Positions 17,898 through 26,465 of a stretch of 64,000 bases of DNA are shown piece after piece (position 1 is the stretch's first letter; each line of letters starts with the position of its first letter). The stretch comes from Caryophanales bacterium UBA6259 (GTDB lineage: Bacteria > Bacillota > Bacilli > Tepidibacillales > Tepidibacillaceae), in assembly GCA_002441135.1 (NCBI GenBank), contig DJVJ01000041.1, positions 32,002-96,001 on the forward strand, given 5' to 3'. A program made the position numbers and the translations under genes. Under the pieces are notes generated by a model. The model had not been told where the DNA came from and ran no database searches. It saw nothing but the letters and a program-made list of their open reading frames with translations.

Positions 17898-18362
17898 TTA
17901 TTTGTTTTTCCATTCTTCGGCGTTCCAATTGCCTAGACCTAGTATGAGTGTTGGTTTGCCAGTAGGCCCTTTTGTTAAATCAAATGCATGCATTCCAAGC
18001 GAAAAACATAATTTCAGGCTGGGTATATTATCGTTAGCTACCTTTACATATAATCGATTGATTTCTTTTAAAGCATTAGTTACCAAATCATAAGCAATGC
18101 CACTTTGTCGATAATCAGGATGGACGGCAATGAGAGCTTGCTCTAAACCATAATTTGCAATAGCCAATACGCCAACAATTTTTTTGCCATCGAGATAAAC
18201 ATGAATAAGATTACCGTTATAGGATAATTCATCAAATGGTGTTGTTTTTAGCCATCGTATCCCTTTCTGAGTAATATGTCCATCACCATATTGTTTAATA
18301 AAACGAATTAAAGGAGTTCGTACTCGTTCAGACGTCTTTGAATTTACCTTCACATGCTTCAA
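17898..18362 (-). CDS. GNAT-family N-acetyltransferase at the end of the yheCD run
   Basis: A 154-residue protein with the GNAT core: KIVGVLAIANYG strand, the acetyl-CoA loop ALIAVHPDYRQSGIAYDLV (motif A, about residues 85-105) and a late VKVANDNIPSLKLCFSLGM segment (motif B). The start is TTG at 18362, with GAGGTG upstream, overlapping the end of the fourth yheCD gene. Four-base coupling to that gene suggests the enzyme works with, or modifies products of, the YheC/YheD set. The substrate is unknown. Confidence 0.82.
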   Translation of the reverse strand: MKHVKVNSKTSERVRTPLIRFIKQYGDGHITQKGIRWLKTTPFDELSYNGNLIHVYLDGKKIVGVLAIANYGLEQALIAVHPDYRQSGIAYDLVTNALKEINRLYVKVANDNIPSLKLCFSLGMHAFDLTKGPTGKPTLILGLGNWNAEEWKNK

Positions 18363-19663
18363 GAAATCACCTCTTTTGATGTCTTCATAAAGAGATATTG
18401 TGTGAATTGCATTAAACGAAGTAATGATCTTTTGCGTATAGCTGGTTCATCGAATTTCATTGGTTTAGAATTGGCTTCAAAGAACCATAATTTGTTTTTC
18501 TCGTCGAGTCCTAAATCCATAGAAAGCTCGCCTAGTGGATGATTGTGCTGTTTTTCAATTTGATTCGCTATTTTAATCACCAGCGTTTTAATCCTCATTT
18601 TCCATTCACCTTTTTTAGGGCCAAAAGCTTGCTTGAAGACAATGTCAAAAGATTGGATATTACCACCCTGTGGTACATGGGTAGTAATACTCCCTGTACC
18701 AGCGACCCGAATGCCAATTCCTGTAACTCCCCAGACCCCAACAGAATTTTTTTGGGCCAATACTCGTATATCAAAAGGATTACCATTAAAACGTCTTAAT
18801 GCAATACCTTGTTGAATTATATATTCTTTGCCAGCTGTAAAGGAATTGACAGTGCTCCATAATTGGTTTTGGTGATTATACTCCTTAACATAGGCAATCC
18901 CTTTTGTTTGATAGGTGATTAAATAGCGATTATCAGCCTTTTTATCGACTCGAATAAAACCAATTCCTGCTTTACCATGGACCGGTTTTATATAAATAAT
19001 TGGATATTTCCCCAAAAAGTCTTCTAATGTATCTGGTCTAAGAGCCGTGGTTTCAGGAATAATTCCTTTTAATTCATTGGAATCTTTAATCCAGTTATTT
19101 AAGCTCAATTTGTCAAAATATTTGAGGTTAAATAATGGTACTCCAATTTCTTTTAAAGAGTTGATATGATTAATAACAATTGTTTTTTCTTCTTCTTGTC
19201 GATTTGCAATTCGATTATAGATCACATCAGGTAAGGGAAGTTGTTTAGCAACCCATTTTTTTGTTGATGGGTAATACAGATACCCAGTTACTGTATTTGA
19301 TTTAAGATTAAGTGACTCAATGGGAAACACAAAGGTAAAAACTCCTGATTTTCTCCCAGTATTTATGATATCAATAAAATTTTTTTTATTTCCTCTAAAT
19401 CCATTGGCTCCATTTGTTGTCATAATTCCAAGAGAAGGACCTAGTTTAAAGGAACCCTTCTCTTGAATTAATTGAACAGGTATAAAGGATCGATTACTAT
19501 AATTGTTTTTATTGATAATTTCTGCTTTGTATCCTGTATTGTAATACCCAAAGGATAATGACAGTATTTTTTGCTGATTTCCAATAGAGATAGACGGAGG
19601 TAGGATAATCTTCCATGTTGATTTAGAGACATCAATCCAAACTCGGTGTTGCAGATTCACCAC
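18359..19663 (-). CDS. YheC/YheD-family ATP-grasp protein, copy 4
   Basis: A 434-residue member of the endospore coat-associated YheC/YheD family. A variable N-terminal beta-rich part (1-120) is followed by PDVIYNRIANRQ, then an ATP-grasp fold with the nucleotide loop YIKPVHGKAGIG, DIRVLAQKN and the metal-binding end WFFEANSKPMK. It starts with GTG at 19663 behind GGAGGG. It ends inside the start of the GNAT gene. The family has sporulation association but no established reaction; ATP-grasp enzymes ligate carboxylates to amines or thiols. Confidence 0.88.
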   Translation of the reverse strand: MVNLQHRVWIDVSKSTWKIILPPSISIGNQQKILSLSFGYYNTGYKAEIINKNNYSNRSFIPVQLIQEKGSFKLGPSLGIMTTNGANGFRGNKKNFIDIINTGRKSGVFTFVFPIESLNLKSNTVTGYLYYPSTKKWVAKQLPLPDVIYNRIANRQEEEKTIVINHINSLKEIGVPLFNLKYFDKLSLNNWIKDSNELKGIIPETTALRPDTLEDFLGKYPIIYIKPVHGKAGIGFIRVDKKADNRYLITYQTKGIAYVKEYNHQNQLWSTVNSFTAGKEYIIQQGIALRRFNGNPFDIRVLAQKNSVGVWGVTGIGIRVAGTGSITTHVPQGGNIQSFDIVFKQAFGPKKGEWKMRIKTLVIKIANQIEKQHNHPLGELSMDLGLDEKNKLWFFEANSKPMKFDEPAIRKRSLLRLMQFTQYLFMKTSKEVIS

Positions 19664-19678
19664 TATCCCTCCATAAGG

Positions 19679-21055
19679 TTATTTGTTGGCTAAATAAATC
19701 GCATATTCTAGAATATAACGACTTGCTAGATTGCCAGCTTTTTTAATGCTTGGGTGTTTAAAAATGGAACGACCTGGCTTCGAATTGACCTCAAATAACC
19801 AAATTCTTTGATGATCATCAATTCCTATATCTAGGCCAAGCTCACCTAGAGGTTTCCCTGACTTTTCTTCTACTGCTTTGGCAATCTGTATAGAAGCGTT
19901 TTTAATCTGATTAACGACTGCTCCTGCCTTTTCACCATAGGTTTGTTTCAAAAACTTGATGGAATCAAGTAGTGTTCCTCCAGTCCGTATATGGGTGGTT
20001 ACACTTCCTGCGCCAGCTGCTTTAGCCCCAATAGCAATTAAGTTCCATTGATTTTCTCTGTTTTTATGAAGTTGAATACGAAAGTCGACAGGTCTTTCTT
20101 TGAACTTAATCAAATTGACACCCTGCTGAATTAAATAATTTCTAGGATTTTTTTGACTGAAAACCGTTTTATATACTGCTGAAAGCTGTGAGTATGTCAG
20201 TGATTTATTCTGAGTGCCAATGCGATATTGAAGGTTATAACCATTCTCCAACTTTCTAACTTTATAGATTCCAAGACCAAGACTACCACTAGCTGGCTTT
20301 AAATAAACAATTGGGTGTTTATCGGCCATTTGTTGTAACGTGTTTAAGGATGGATTGATATAGGTTTCTGGAAAGAAATTTTTAACATTGGCTTCCGAAT
20401 CTAGTAATTGATAAATATCCCATTTGTTAAAAAAGTCATAGTTAAATAATTTTCCACCCATTCTTTCGTGCTCTGATTTAATTCGTTCGATTTGAAAATT
20501 GCGTTCAGCTTGCCGGTTAGGGACACGATTATAGATTACATCAGGAAAAGGCATCGTAAATTCTTTCCAAGTATCTCCATATAGCTGCGGATGATAAAAT
20601 ATTCCTTGAATCTTCCTTGTATTCCAATTAATTCGATCAGGAGTAAAAACAAAATAATAAACTGGAAGACTTTCACCATGAATTAATAATCCTTTAAAAA
20701 AATCTCCAAAATGATTTTTTGTTTTTGCAGTGTAACCCCCAAATTTAGAACCTCTAAGGTCGGTGGTTAATATACCAATCACTGGCCCAAGGCGAATTCC
20801 ACCATCTTCTTTTTTCAATATTAGTTTTGTTGTAAATGGAAGATTAATTTTATTCTTGATTGACGAAGAGATGACTAATTCGTTTTGAGTTGATTTTGAG
20901 CTCTTTACTTTTACCATGATTTTTTCAGTTAATCCAAAATATAAGGGTACGCTTTGATTCGGCTTTAGCTTTAGCTGCCCCAAGATATTGTTTGGGAAAA
21001 AGATCATATCTTGTTCCATATTTGCTATTTTAATATTGACCGACAATATCGTCAT
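19679..21055 (-). CDS. YheC/YheD-family ATP-grasp protein, copy 3 (YheD-like)
   Basis: A 458-residue paralogue whose length matches B. subtilis YheD (about 450). It has a long N-terminal domain (1-150) with GVIGILTTD-like family strand, then PDVIYNRVPNRQAE, the ATP loop YLKPASGSLGLGIYKV, DFRIQLHKN and WLFEVNSKPGRS near the end. The ATG at 21055 overlaps the stop of copy 2 by 4 bp. Function as for the family: probably in the mother cell during spore assembly. Confidence 0.88.
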   Translation of the reverse strand: MTILSVNIKIANMEQDMIFFPNNILGQLKLKPNQSVPLYFGLTEKIMVKVKSSKSTQNELVISSSIKNKINLPFTTKLILKKEDGGIRLGPVIGILTTDLRGSKFGGYTAKTKNHFGDFFKGLLIHGESLPVYYFVFTPDRINWNTRKIQGIFYHPQLYGDTWKEFTMPFPDVIYNRVPNRQAERNFQIERIKSEHERMGGKLFNYDFFNKWDIYQLLDSEANVKNFFPETYINPSLNTLQQMADKHPIVYLKPASGSLGLGIYKVRKLENGYNLQYRIGTQNKSLTYSQLSAVYKTVFSQKNPRNYLIQQGVNLIKFKERPVDFRIQLHKNRENQWNLIAIGAKAAGAGSVTTHIRTGGTLLDSIKFLKQTYGEKAGAVVNQIKNASIQIAKAVEEKSGKPLGELGLDIGIDDHQRIWLFEVNSKPGRSIFKHPSIKKAGNLASRYILEYAIYLANK

Positions 21056-22173
21056 ATGACTTTTCCTCCTACTTTCTTTTTAGAAAGGAATAACGTATAC
21101 ATAATTGGTTGAATTTTTGACTTATATATCAAAGCTGGATTATCAAGTAGTGTAAAAACGGTTCTACCTGGCTTTGAGTTCACTTCAATGATCCAAATAT
21201 TGCCCTGTTTATCGATACCGACATCTAAACCTAATTCAAATAAATCACCATGGTGCTTTTCTAATTGCAAAGGGATTGTTTGTGCCAAACGGTCTAATTT
21301 TTGCAAAATCTCATTTGCTTTAGCTTCCCCATGCTCAATTCTTAGCAGCTGGTCTGCTTGAGAAACTGTTCCTCCACCATGGAGATTAGAAGTTATAGAT
21401 TCCTTGCTCCCAATTCTCGCTGCCATCCCAGTAAGCTCCCATGATCCTCTCATATTTTTTTGAACAAGTATTCTTACATCATAAGGTTCGGAATTAGAGG
21501 TAGTTAAATCTAAATATTGTTGTATAAGATATTTTCTTTTGCTAACAAAATGTTTTATCCAGATAGAAAGAGATTTAGCCGAGGAAAAGCTGTTTTTAAT
21601 ATGGTTATTTTGAGCATCCCTTCCGATTATTTCATACAATTTATTTTGTTTTGAAATTTTTATGACTCCTATTCCATGACTACCACCAATAGGTTTTAAA
21701 ACAACTGGATATTGATTCAACCAACTAAGTAGCTGTGAGAAGTTTTGATAAATTTCGGTACGAGGTAAGAATGGACGAAAACTAGGGTGATTAGACAATA
21801 TTTGATAAACCTCCCATTTTCCAGATAATCCGTTACCTAAAAAGGTAATATTTTTGTCCTTTTTTATTTGTGCAATATAGGATTTATAATAGTTGAATTG
21901 TTTTGAATTCGTGTAAAAGCAACGATCATAAATATAATCAGGTAAAGGGAACCAACCTGTATCCCATTTATTGATAGAGAAGTTGTAATAAAAACCTTTA
22001 ACTTGTTTTCTATCCCAATCCACTGTATTAGGATAAAAAACATATACTAGAATATGATGATTATGGCCTAGTTTTTGTAAAAACCGATAAAACCCTTTTT
22101 CAAAAAAAAGGGTTTGTTTAATTTGGCAAACCATAATTCCTAGTATGCTTTGAAATTGAACCTGTTTTTCCAT
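21052..22173 (-). CDS. YheC/YheD-family ATP-grasp protein, copy 2 (YheC-like, short)
   Basis: A 373-residue paralogue lacking the long N-terminal extension, as does B. subtilis YheC. It begins close to the SILGIMVCQIKQ strand, continues with PDYIYDRCFYTNSKQ, the ATP loop VLKPIGGSHGIGVIKI, DVRILVQKN, and ends with WIIEVNSKPGRT. The ATG at 22173 follows AAGGTGGG, 16 bp after copy 1; its end overlaps copy 3 by 4 bp. All expected catalytic-fold motifs are kept, so the short form looks functional rather than truncated. Confidence 0.88.
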   Translation of the reverse strand: MEKQVQFQSILGIMVCQIKQTLFFEKGFYRFLQKLGHNHHILVYVFYPNTVDWDRKQVKGFYYNFSINKWDTGWFPLPDYIYDRCFYTNSKQFNYYKSYIAQIKKDKNITFLGNGLSGKWEVYQILSNHPSFRPFLPRTEIYQNFSQLLSWLNQYPVVLKPIGGSHGIGVIKISKQNKLYEIIGRDAQNNHIKNSFSSAKSLSIWIKHFVSKRKYLIQQYLDLTTSNSEPYDVRILVQKNMRGSWELTGMAARIGSKESITSNLHGGGTVSQADQLLRIEHGEAKANEILQKLDRLAQTIPLQLEKHHGDLFELGLDVGIDKQGNIWIIEVNSKPGRTVFTLLDNPALIYKSKIQPIMYTLFLSKKKVGGKVI

Positions 22174-22189
22174 AAGGAACCCACCTTAG

Positions 22190-23575
22190 TTATTGTGGCT
22201 TTTTCTTCATTTTCTTCTTTTTTTTTGTGATAAATAATCCAGTTAAAAAACGAGTGTAGTCAATTAAGCGATGAACTGATGGTCTTGCACCAGTTAATCC
22301 TGGGTCATTATTTTTTGAGGGCTTAGCGTTAACCTCAAGCAGCCAAAGCTTCCCGTTTACATCCAAGCCTAAATCTATTCCTAGTTCCGCAAAGCTACCA
22401 TTTGAGCTTGCTTCAATTTGCTTTGCAATCGCTAAGGAATAATTGGTAAAATAATCAGGGGAAACCTTTTGCCTATTGTTCAAGTTTGATAAATGAATGG
22501 CGTGCATCACCTTACTTTGGGTTCCTCCACGAGCTAGATTGGAAACGAATTGCTGCTCATCTGCAACTCTTGCTACCATTGAGGTAATTGCCCAATTTCC
22601 AGTCTCGTTTTTTTGTACTAAGATTCTAAAATCAACAGGGCGATTTTTTATAGTTATTAAATCGATTCCTTCTTGAATAATATAGGGTTCTGATTTTAAT
22701 CTTGGAGTCAGTTGTTTAACCATTTGTGCAAATGAATTGTAGTTTAATGATAGAGGACCATTTATCTTAGATAAACGAACAAAGTATTCTGCTCCCCTTT
22801 TTTGAACCTTTATAATTCCTCTTCCTAAGGACCCGTTGGTTGGTTTCAGATAAGAAGTAGGGTATTTGTTTAGCATCTCTTTGATGGTTGTATGGTTCTT
22901 ATACAGCTTGGTATTTGGTAATATAGATTGAACTGAAGTGTTCTTTAATAAGTCATACACTTGCCATTTATTTAAAAAATGATCATTAAAAAAGTGTGAG
23001 TAGTTTTTAGATTTTAATTGCTGGATTGATTCTTGATGTTTAAACTCAAATTTTCTTGAAGATATTCTGTTGTAAATCACGTCTGGAATTGGTAATTTAT
23101 TTTGTTCCCAACGATTTCCTTTAAGAAGCCATCCCTTAATCGAGCTATTTTGCAAATCAATATCCTCCAATGTGAAGGCATAAGAAAGAGTTCCTTTTGA
23201 TTTAGAAACTAGAGCAATTTCCTTTAAGAAAGAGGTCATTTCTCCAAAAGGCTCCTGAGTGTGATTTTTGTAGATATTTTGCAATAATATCCCTAATGTT
23301 GGACCAAGGATTAACCCTTTTTCCTTATCATACTTTCCATGAATCTGAATACCATTTGGGATCAATAATTGAGAAGCGATTGATTCGGGAAGTATTAATA
23401 ATTTACCTTTACTAGAACTAACGGAAACATAAACATTTATTTTTTTGCTACCGAAAATAATAGGAATTATTCGGTTGATCGGAAGGTTTAACTGACTAAT
23501 GATTTGTGAATTAACATAAATCGTATGCTCCGACGTTGGTTGGGATTCTGTTTGAATATCTAATAAAATTGCCAT
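22190..23575 (-). CDS. YheC/YheD-family ATP-grasp protein, copy 1
   Basis: A 461-residue YheD-length paralogue and the first gene of the minus-strand run. Visible landmarks are LGPTLGILLQN, PDVIYNRISSRKFEF, the ATP loop YLKPTNGSLGRGIIKV, DFRILVQKN and WLLEVNAKPSK, followed by a very lysine-rich C-terminus. ATG at 23575. A SigK-like promoter lies about 43 bp upstream, divergent from yheB, the arrangement expected for a late mother-cell gene. Confidence 0.88.
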   Translation of the reverse strand: MAILLDIQTESQPTSEHTIYVNSQIISQLNLPINRIIPIIFGSKKINVYVSVSSSKGKLLILPESIASQLLIPNGIQIHGKYDKEKGLILGPTLGILLQNIYKNHTQEPFGEMTSFLKEIALVSKSKGTLSYAFTLEDIDLQNSSIKGWLLKGNRWEQNKLPIPDVIYNRISSRKFEFKHQESIQQLKSKNYSHFFNDHFLNKWQVYDLLKNTSVQSILPNTKLYKNHTTIKEMLNKYPTSYLKPTNGSLGRGIIKVQKRGAEYFVRLSKINGPLSLNYNSFAQMVKQLTPRLKSEPYIIQEGIDLITIKNRPVDFRILVQKNETGNWAITSMVARVADEQQFVSNLARGGTQSKVMHAIHLSNLNNRQKVSPDYFTNYSLAIAKQIEASSNGSFAELGIDLGLDVNGKLWLLEVNAKPSKNNDPGLTGARPSVHRLIDYTRFLTGLFITKKKKKMKKKPQ

Positions 23576-23617
23576 CTTTTATTCCCCTTCCCAAGTCAAA
23601 TCAATTTTAGGCTAATT

Positions 23618-23645
23618 TATAATATGTATTTAAAAACTATATGGT
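23618..23645 (-). promoter_or_regulatory. Candidate SigK promoter of the yheCD run
   Basis: On the minus strand AC (23645-23644) is followed after 17 bp by CATATTATA (23626-23618), matching the SigK pattern AC-N16/17-CATAnnnTA. The region is AT-rich, so chance matches are possible. Confidence 0.4.
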
Positions 23646-23678
23646 GTTAGGCAAAGGCCATGAAAGGAGTTAATCATT

Positions 23679-24776
23679 GTGTATTTAATAATATTTTCTG
23701 TACTTATTGGTATTTTCATCGGTGCATTAACAAATGCGTTAGCAATAAAGATGCTTTTTAGGCCATACCAGCCTTGGAAGATTGGTCATAAGACCATACC
23801 TTTTACTCCGGGATTAATTCCTAAGAGAAGGGGGGAAATAGCCGCTCAGTTAGGTCAGCTTGTAGAAAATTATTTATTTACGGTAGAAGGATTAAGGGAG
23901 TTTATCACGAATTCAGGGTTAAAAGCTAAATTGTACCCTATAATCATAGGGAAATTAATAGAGATAAAAGAAGAAAAGATTCCAGTTAGTTCTCTTGCAA
24001 AATCAATTTATGGAGAGAGTTGGAAGGTGGATTTTCAAGAATTCCTAGAAAAGAAATTAATCGATTTTCTACGAGAAGAAAAAATCCATTCGATTACACT
24101 TGGTCAAATTGTAAATAATTTCAATATGGACATCGAGGGATACACTGAGAAAATTACAAATCGTTTTATTGATGAGCTACAAACCTTTCTTCATTCTCAG
24201 CAAGGGAAACTATGGATTGAGTCTGTTATTCGAAGCTTTTTTAATAACAAAGGAATGTTAGGTTTTTTTGCTAATAAATTACTTGAAGGAGATCAATTAC
24301 AGGAAAAAATAAGTGATTACTTCAATCAGATATTAAATCATCATCGAACTAAAGAAGCAGTTCAAATGTTCTTACTTAAGGAATGGGAGAAACAAACGAA
24401 TAAAACAGTAGGAGAGACCATTGATAAATTCTATCCAGATTTAAAACCAACCTTAGGTAGGTTGCTGGGATCTAGAATAGACGCAATTGCTGATTTAAAG
24501 CTAGATGTTTTGATTAATCCTTTGATGGAAAAGGGATGGGGAGAAAAAGGATATAATTTAGGATTTGAATTTATTTTCGAAAGACTTCATCTCATTTTCT
24601 CCTATTTTTCTATTGGGGATGTGGTTAGGGAAGAGGTTAATAAATTCTCTTTGCCTAAATTAGAAAAAATGATTATTGACGTGAGTAGAAAGGAATTAAA
24701 AATGATTACCTATTTAGGAGGGGTAATTGGAGGAGTTATTGGCTTACTGCAAGGAATGATTTACCATATACTATGA
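23679..24776 (+). CDS. yheB: DUF445 membrane protein, YheB/UPF0754 family
   Basis: A 365-residue protein anchored by an N-terminal segment (MYLIIFSVLIGIFIGALTNA) and a C-terminal one (YLGGVIGGVIGLLQGMIYH), with a long helical, charged middle. The early IKMLFRPYQPW and TPGLIPKRRGEIA motifs are typical of DUF445. Its place beside yheA and divergent from yheCD reproduces the B. subtilis yheABCD neighbourhood. It starts with GTG at 23679 after AAAGGAG. Function unknown. Confidence 0.88.
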   Translation: MYLIIFSVLIGIFIGALTNALAIKMLFRPYQPWKIGHKTIPFTPGLIPKRRGEIAAQLGQLVENYLFTVEGLREFITNSGLKAKLYPIIIGKLIEIKEEKIPVSSLAKSIYGESWKVDFQEFLEKKLIDFLREEKIHSITLGQIVNNFNMDIEGYTEKITNRFIDELQTFLHSQQGKLWIESVIRSFFNNKGMLGFFANKLLEGDQLQEKISDYFNQILNHHRTKEAVQMFLLKEWEKQTNKTVGETIDKFYPDLKPTLGRLLGSRIDAIADLKLDVLINPLMEKGWGEKGYNLGFEFIFERLHLIFSYFSIGDVVREEVNKFSLPKLEKMIIDVSRKELKMITYLGGVIGGVIGLLQGMIYHIL

Positions 24777-24803
24777 TACATTATTAATAGGAGGCGTTTA
24801 AAT

Positions 24804-25145
24804 TTGTCAAATCCATATGATAAAGCACATGAATTAGCTAGCTTAATTGAAAAAGAACAGAGCTATTTGAAGGTAAAAGAAATAAGTCAAAAGGTATTGG
24901 AAAAACCAGATCAGATGCAACAAATTGACCTTTTTCGCCGGGAACAGATGGAAGTCCAGCGTAAACAAATGCTTGGAATGCCATTAGAGCCAAAGGAATT
25001 AGAAAAAGTAAATGAATTATATGAGAAATTAATGGAGGATTCCGAGGTTAAAGAATTATTAGAAGCTGAACAAGCACTAAGTCAATTATTTAATGATTTA
25101 AATCGAATTCTAACTCTCCCATTAGAGAAAATCTACAAAAAATAA
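24804..25145 (+). CDS. yheA: YlbF/YheA-family helical protein
   Basis: A 113-residue, highly helical and charged protein with the YlbF/YmcA/YheA pattern: AHELASLIEKEQSYLKVKE, then FRREQMEVQRKQ and a C-terminal LSQLFNDLNRIL. It starts with TTG at 24804 behind a perfect AGGAGG. It follows yheB by 27 bp, as in B. subtilis. YheA itself has no assigned role; relatives act in RNA maturation and development. Confidence 0.88.
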   Translation: MSNPYDKAHELASLIEKEQSYLKVKEISQKVLEKPDQMQQIDLFRREQMEVQRKQMLGMPLEPKELEKVNELYEKLMEDSEVKELLEAEQALSQLFNDLNRILTLPLEKIYKK

Positions 25146-25199
25146 AGAAGAGAAAAAGTAAAGAGGGTTATCAAATAAAATGAATGTGAGGCGATTAGA

Positions 25200-25886
25200 A
25201 TGGAAGTTCGTTATCATGGTCATAGCTGTGTGGAATTAAAAGGAGAGAAAGGATCTATTATTATCGATCCTTTTATCAATGGTAATTCTCATGCCAAAGT
25301 GAAGGTAGAAGAAATAAAAGTTGATTATATTTATATTACACATGGACATGGAGATCATATAGGAGATGCAGTACAAATTGCAAAACTTAACGATGCAACC
25401 ATTATCGCACCATTTGAATTAGCGACGTTTATGAGCTGGCAAGGAGTAAAAGTTCATCCACTACATATTGGTGGCAGCTATTTGTTTGATATTGGAAGGA
25501 TAAAAGCGACTCAAGCCTTTCATGGTTCAGGATTTGTAGATGAAGATTCAAAATCTATTACCTACTTAGGAATGCCAAGTGGAGTAGTAATCGAACTTGA
25601 TGGAAAAAGGATTTATCATTCAGGAGACACTGGACTATTTAGCGATATGAAGCTTTTAGCTCGAGAACAGATAGATATTGCATTCTTACCAATTGGTGAT
25701 AATTTTACGATGGGACCAGAGGATGCGCTATTAGCAGCAGAATGGATAAGGACTAAGTTGGTTGTTCCAATTCATTTTAATACCTTTCCAGTAATACAGC
25801 AGAATCCAGAACAATTTGTACAGAAGGCAAAAGAAAATGGAATTCAAAGCCGAATCCTGTCATTCAATGAGTGGATTACCTTGTAA
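25200..25886 (+). CDS. ytkL: UPF0173 metal-dependent hydrolase (YtkL type)
   Basis: A 228-residue metallo-beta-lactamase-fold protein. It has YHGHSCVEL at the start, the metal site THGHGDHIGDA (about residues 44-54), a His in AFHGSG, the YHSGDTGLFSD motif and a last metal His in VVPIHFNTFP. Length and motifs match B. subtilis YtkL. ATG at 25200 with GTGAGGCG upstream. The physiological substrate is not known. Confidence 0.88.
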   Translation: MEVRYHGHSCVELKGEKGSIIIDPFINGNSHAKVKVEEIKVDYIYITHGHGDHIGDAVQIAKLNDATIIAPFELATFMSWQGVKVHPLHIGGSYLFDIGRIKATQAFHGSGFVDEDSKSITYLGMPSGVVIELDGKRIYHSGDTGLFSDMKLLAREQIDIAFLPIGDNFTMGPEDALLAAEWIRTKLVVPIHFNTFPVIQQNPEQFVQKAKENGIQSRILSFNEWITL

Positions 25887-25965
25887 CAATTATTTAATCT
25901 TTTTGTAAAACTATTGTAATATTTATCGGTTAGAATAAACTCAAGATGATAACCCCCTTTCAATA

Positions 25966-25992
25966 ATGTGGATGCAATTCCACATTTTTTTT
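25966..25992 (+). terminator. Rho-independent terminator downstream of ytkL
   Basis: ATGTGGA and TCCACAT flank a TGCAAT loop and are followed by eight T residues. It stands 80 bp after ytkL and 50 bp before ytpI, so it could also act as a leader terminator for ytpI. Confidence 0.8.
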
Positions 25993-26042
25993 GTTCTTTT
26001 TTATCCTTTTGGACATACATTATTAATGGAGGTGTTATCGTT

Positions 26043-26327
26043 ATGTTTAGATCGATTATTTATTTTATCCTCGCTCTGTCAACAACCTTTTATGCAATAC
26101 CAAGGATACCGTTTGATAGCAACCAGTCTCTAGCGATAATTTTTAGTATTAGTTGGCTTTTCTTTGCGTTTCTTATTTTAGGATCCCATGTTGACCGGTT
26201 ATTAATCTTGGATGAAACAAAAAGGAAACGTTTAGACCAACTTAAAAAAATTCAGCGAAGAAGAAGGGAAGAGGATATTTTACAATATCAGAAAAAGCAA
26301 TTAAAACGTACACAACAAGCACAGTAA
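26043..26327 (+). CDS. ytpI: YtpI-family membrane protein
   Basis: A 94-residue protein with two hydrophobic segments, SIIYFILALSTTFYAIP and LAIIFSISWLFFAFLIL, and a strongly basic tail (KRKRLDQLKKIQRRRREE). Size, topology and its place before ytoI match B. subtilis YtpI. The ATG at 26043 has GGAGGTG upstream; a longer frame from 25968 would run through the terminator. Function unknown. Confidence 0.82.
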   Translation: MFRSIIYFILALSTTFYAIPRIPFDSNQSLAIIFSISWLFFAFLILGSHVDRLLILDETKRKRLDQLKKIQRRRREEDILQYQKKQLKRTQQAQ

Positions 26328-26331
26328 CTCG

Positions 26332-26362
26332 ATATCCAATGGGACACATTGGATATTTTTTT
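26332..26362 (+). terminator. Rho-independent terminator after ytpI
   Basis: ATATCCAATG pairs perfectly with CATTGGATAT over a five-base loop, followed by a T-run. Confidence 0.88.
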
Positions 26363-26465
26363 GTGTAAAGATTGAATTATTTTCCTTCACTCTGTTATAA
26401 TATATTGGAACAGAAGCCTAAAAAATAATGTAACAGTACAGAATATAGTACAGTGAAAAGAAAGT

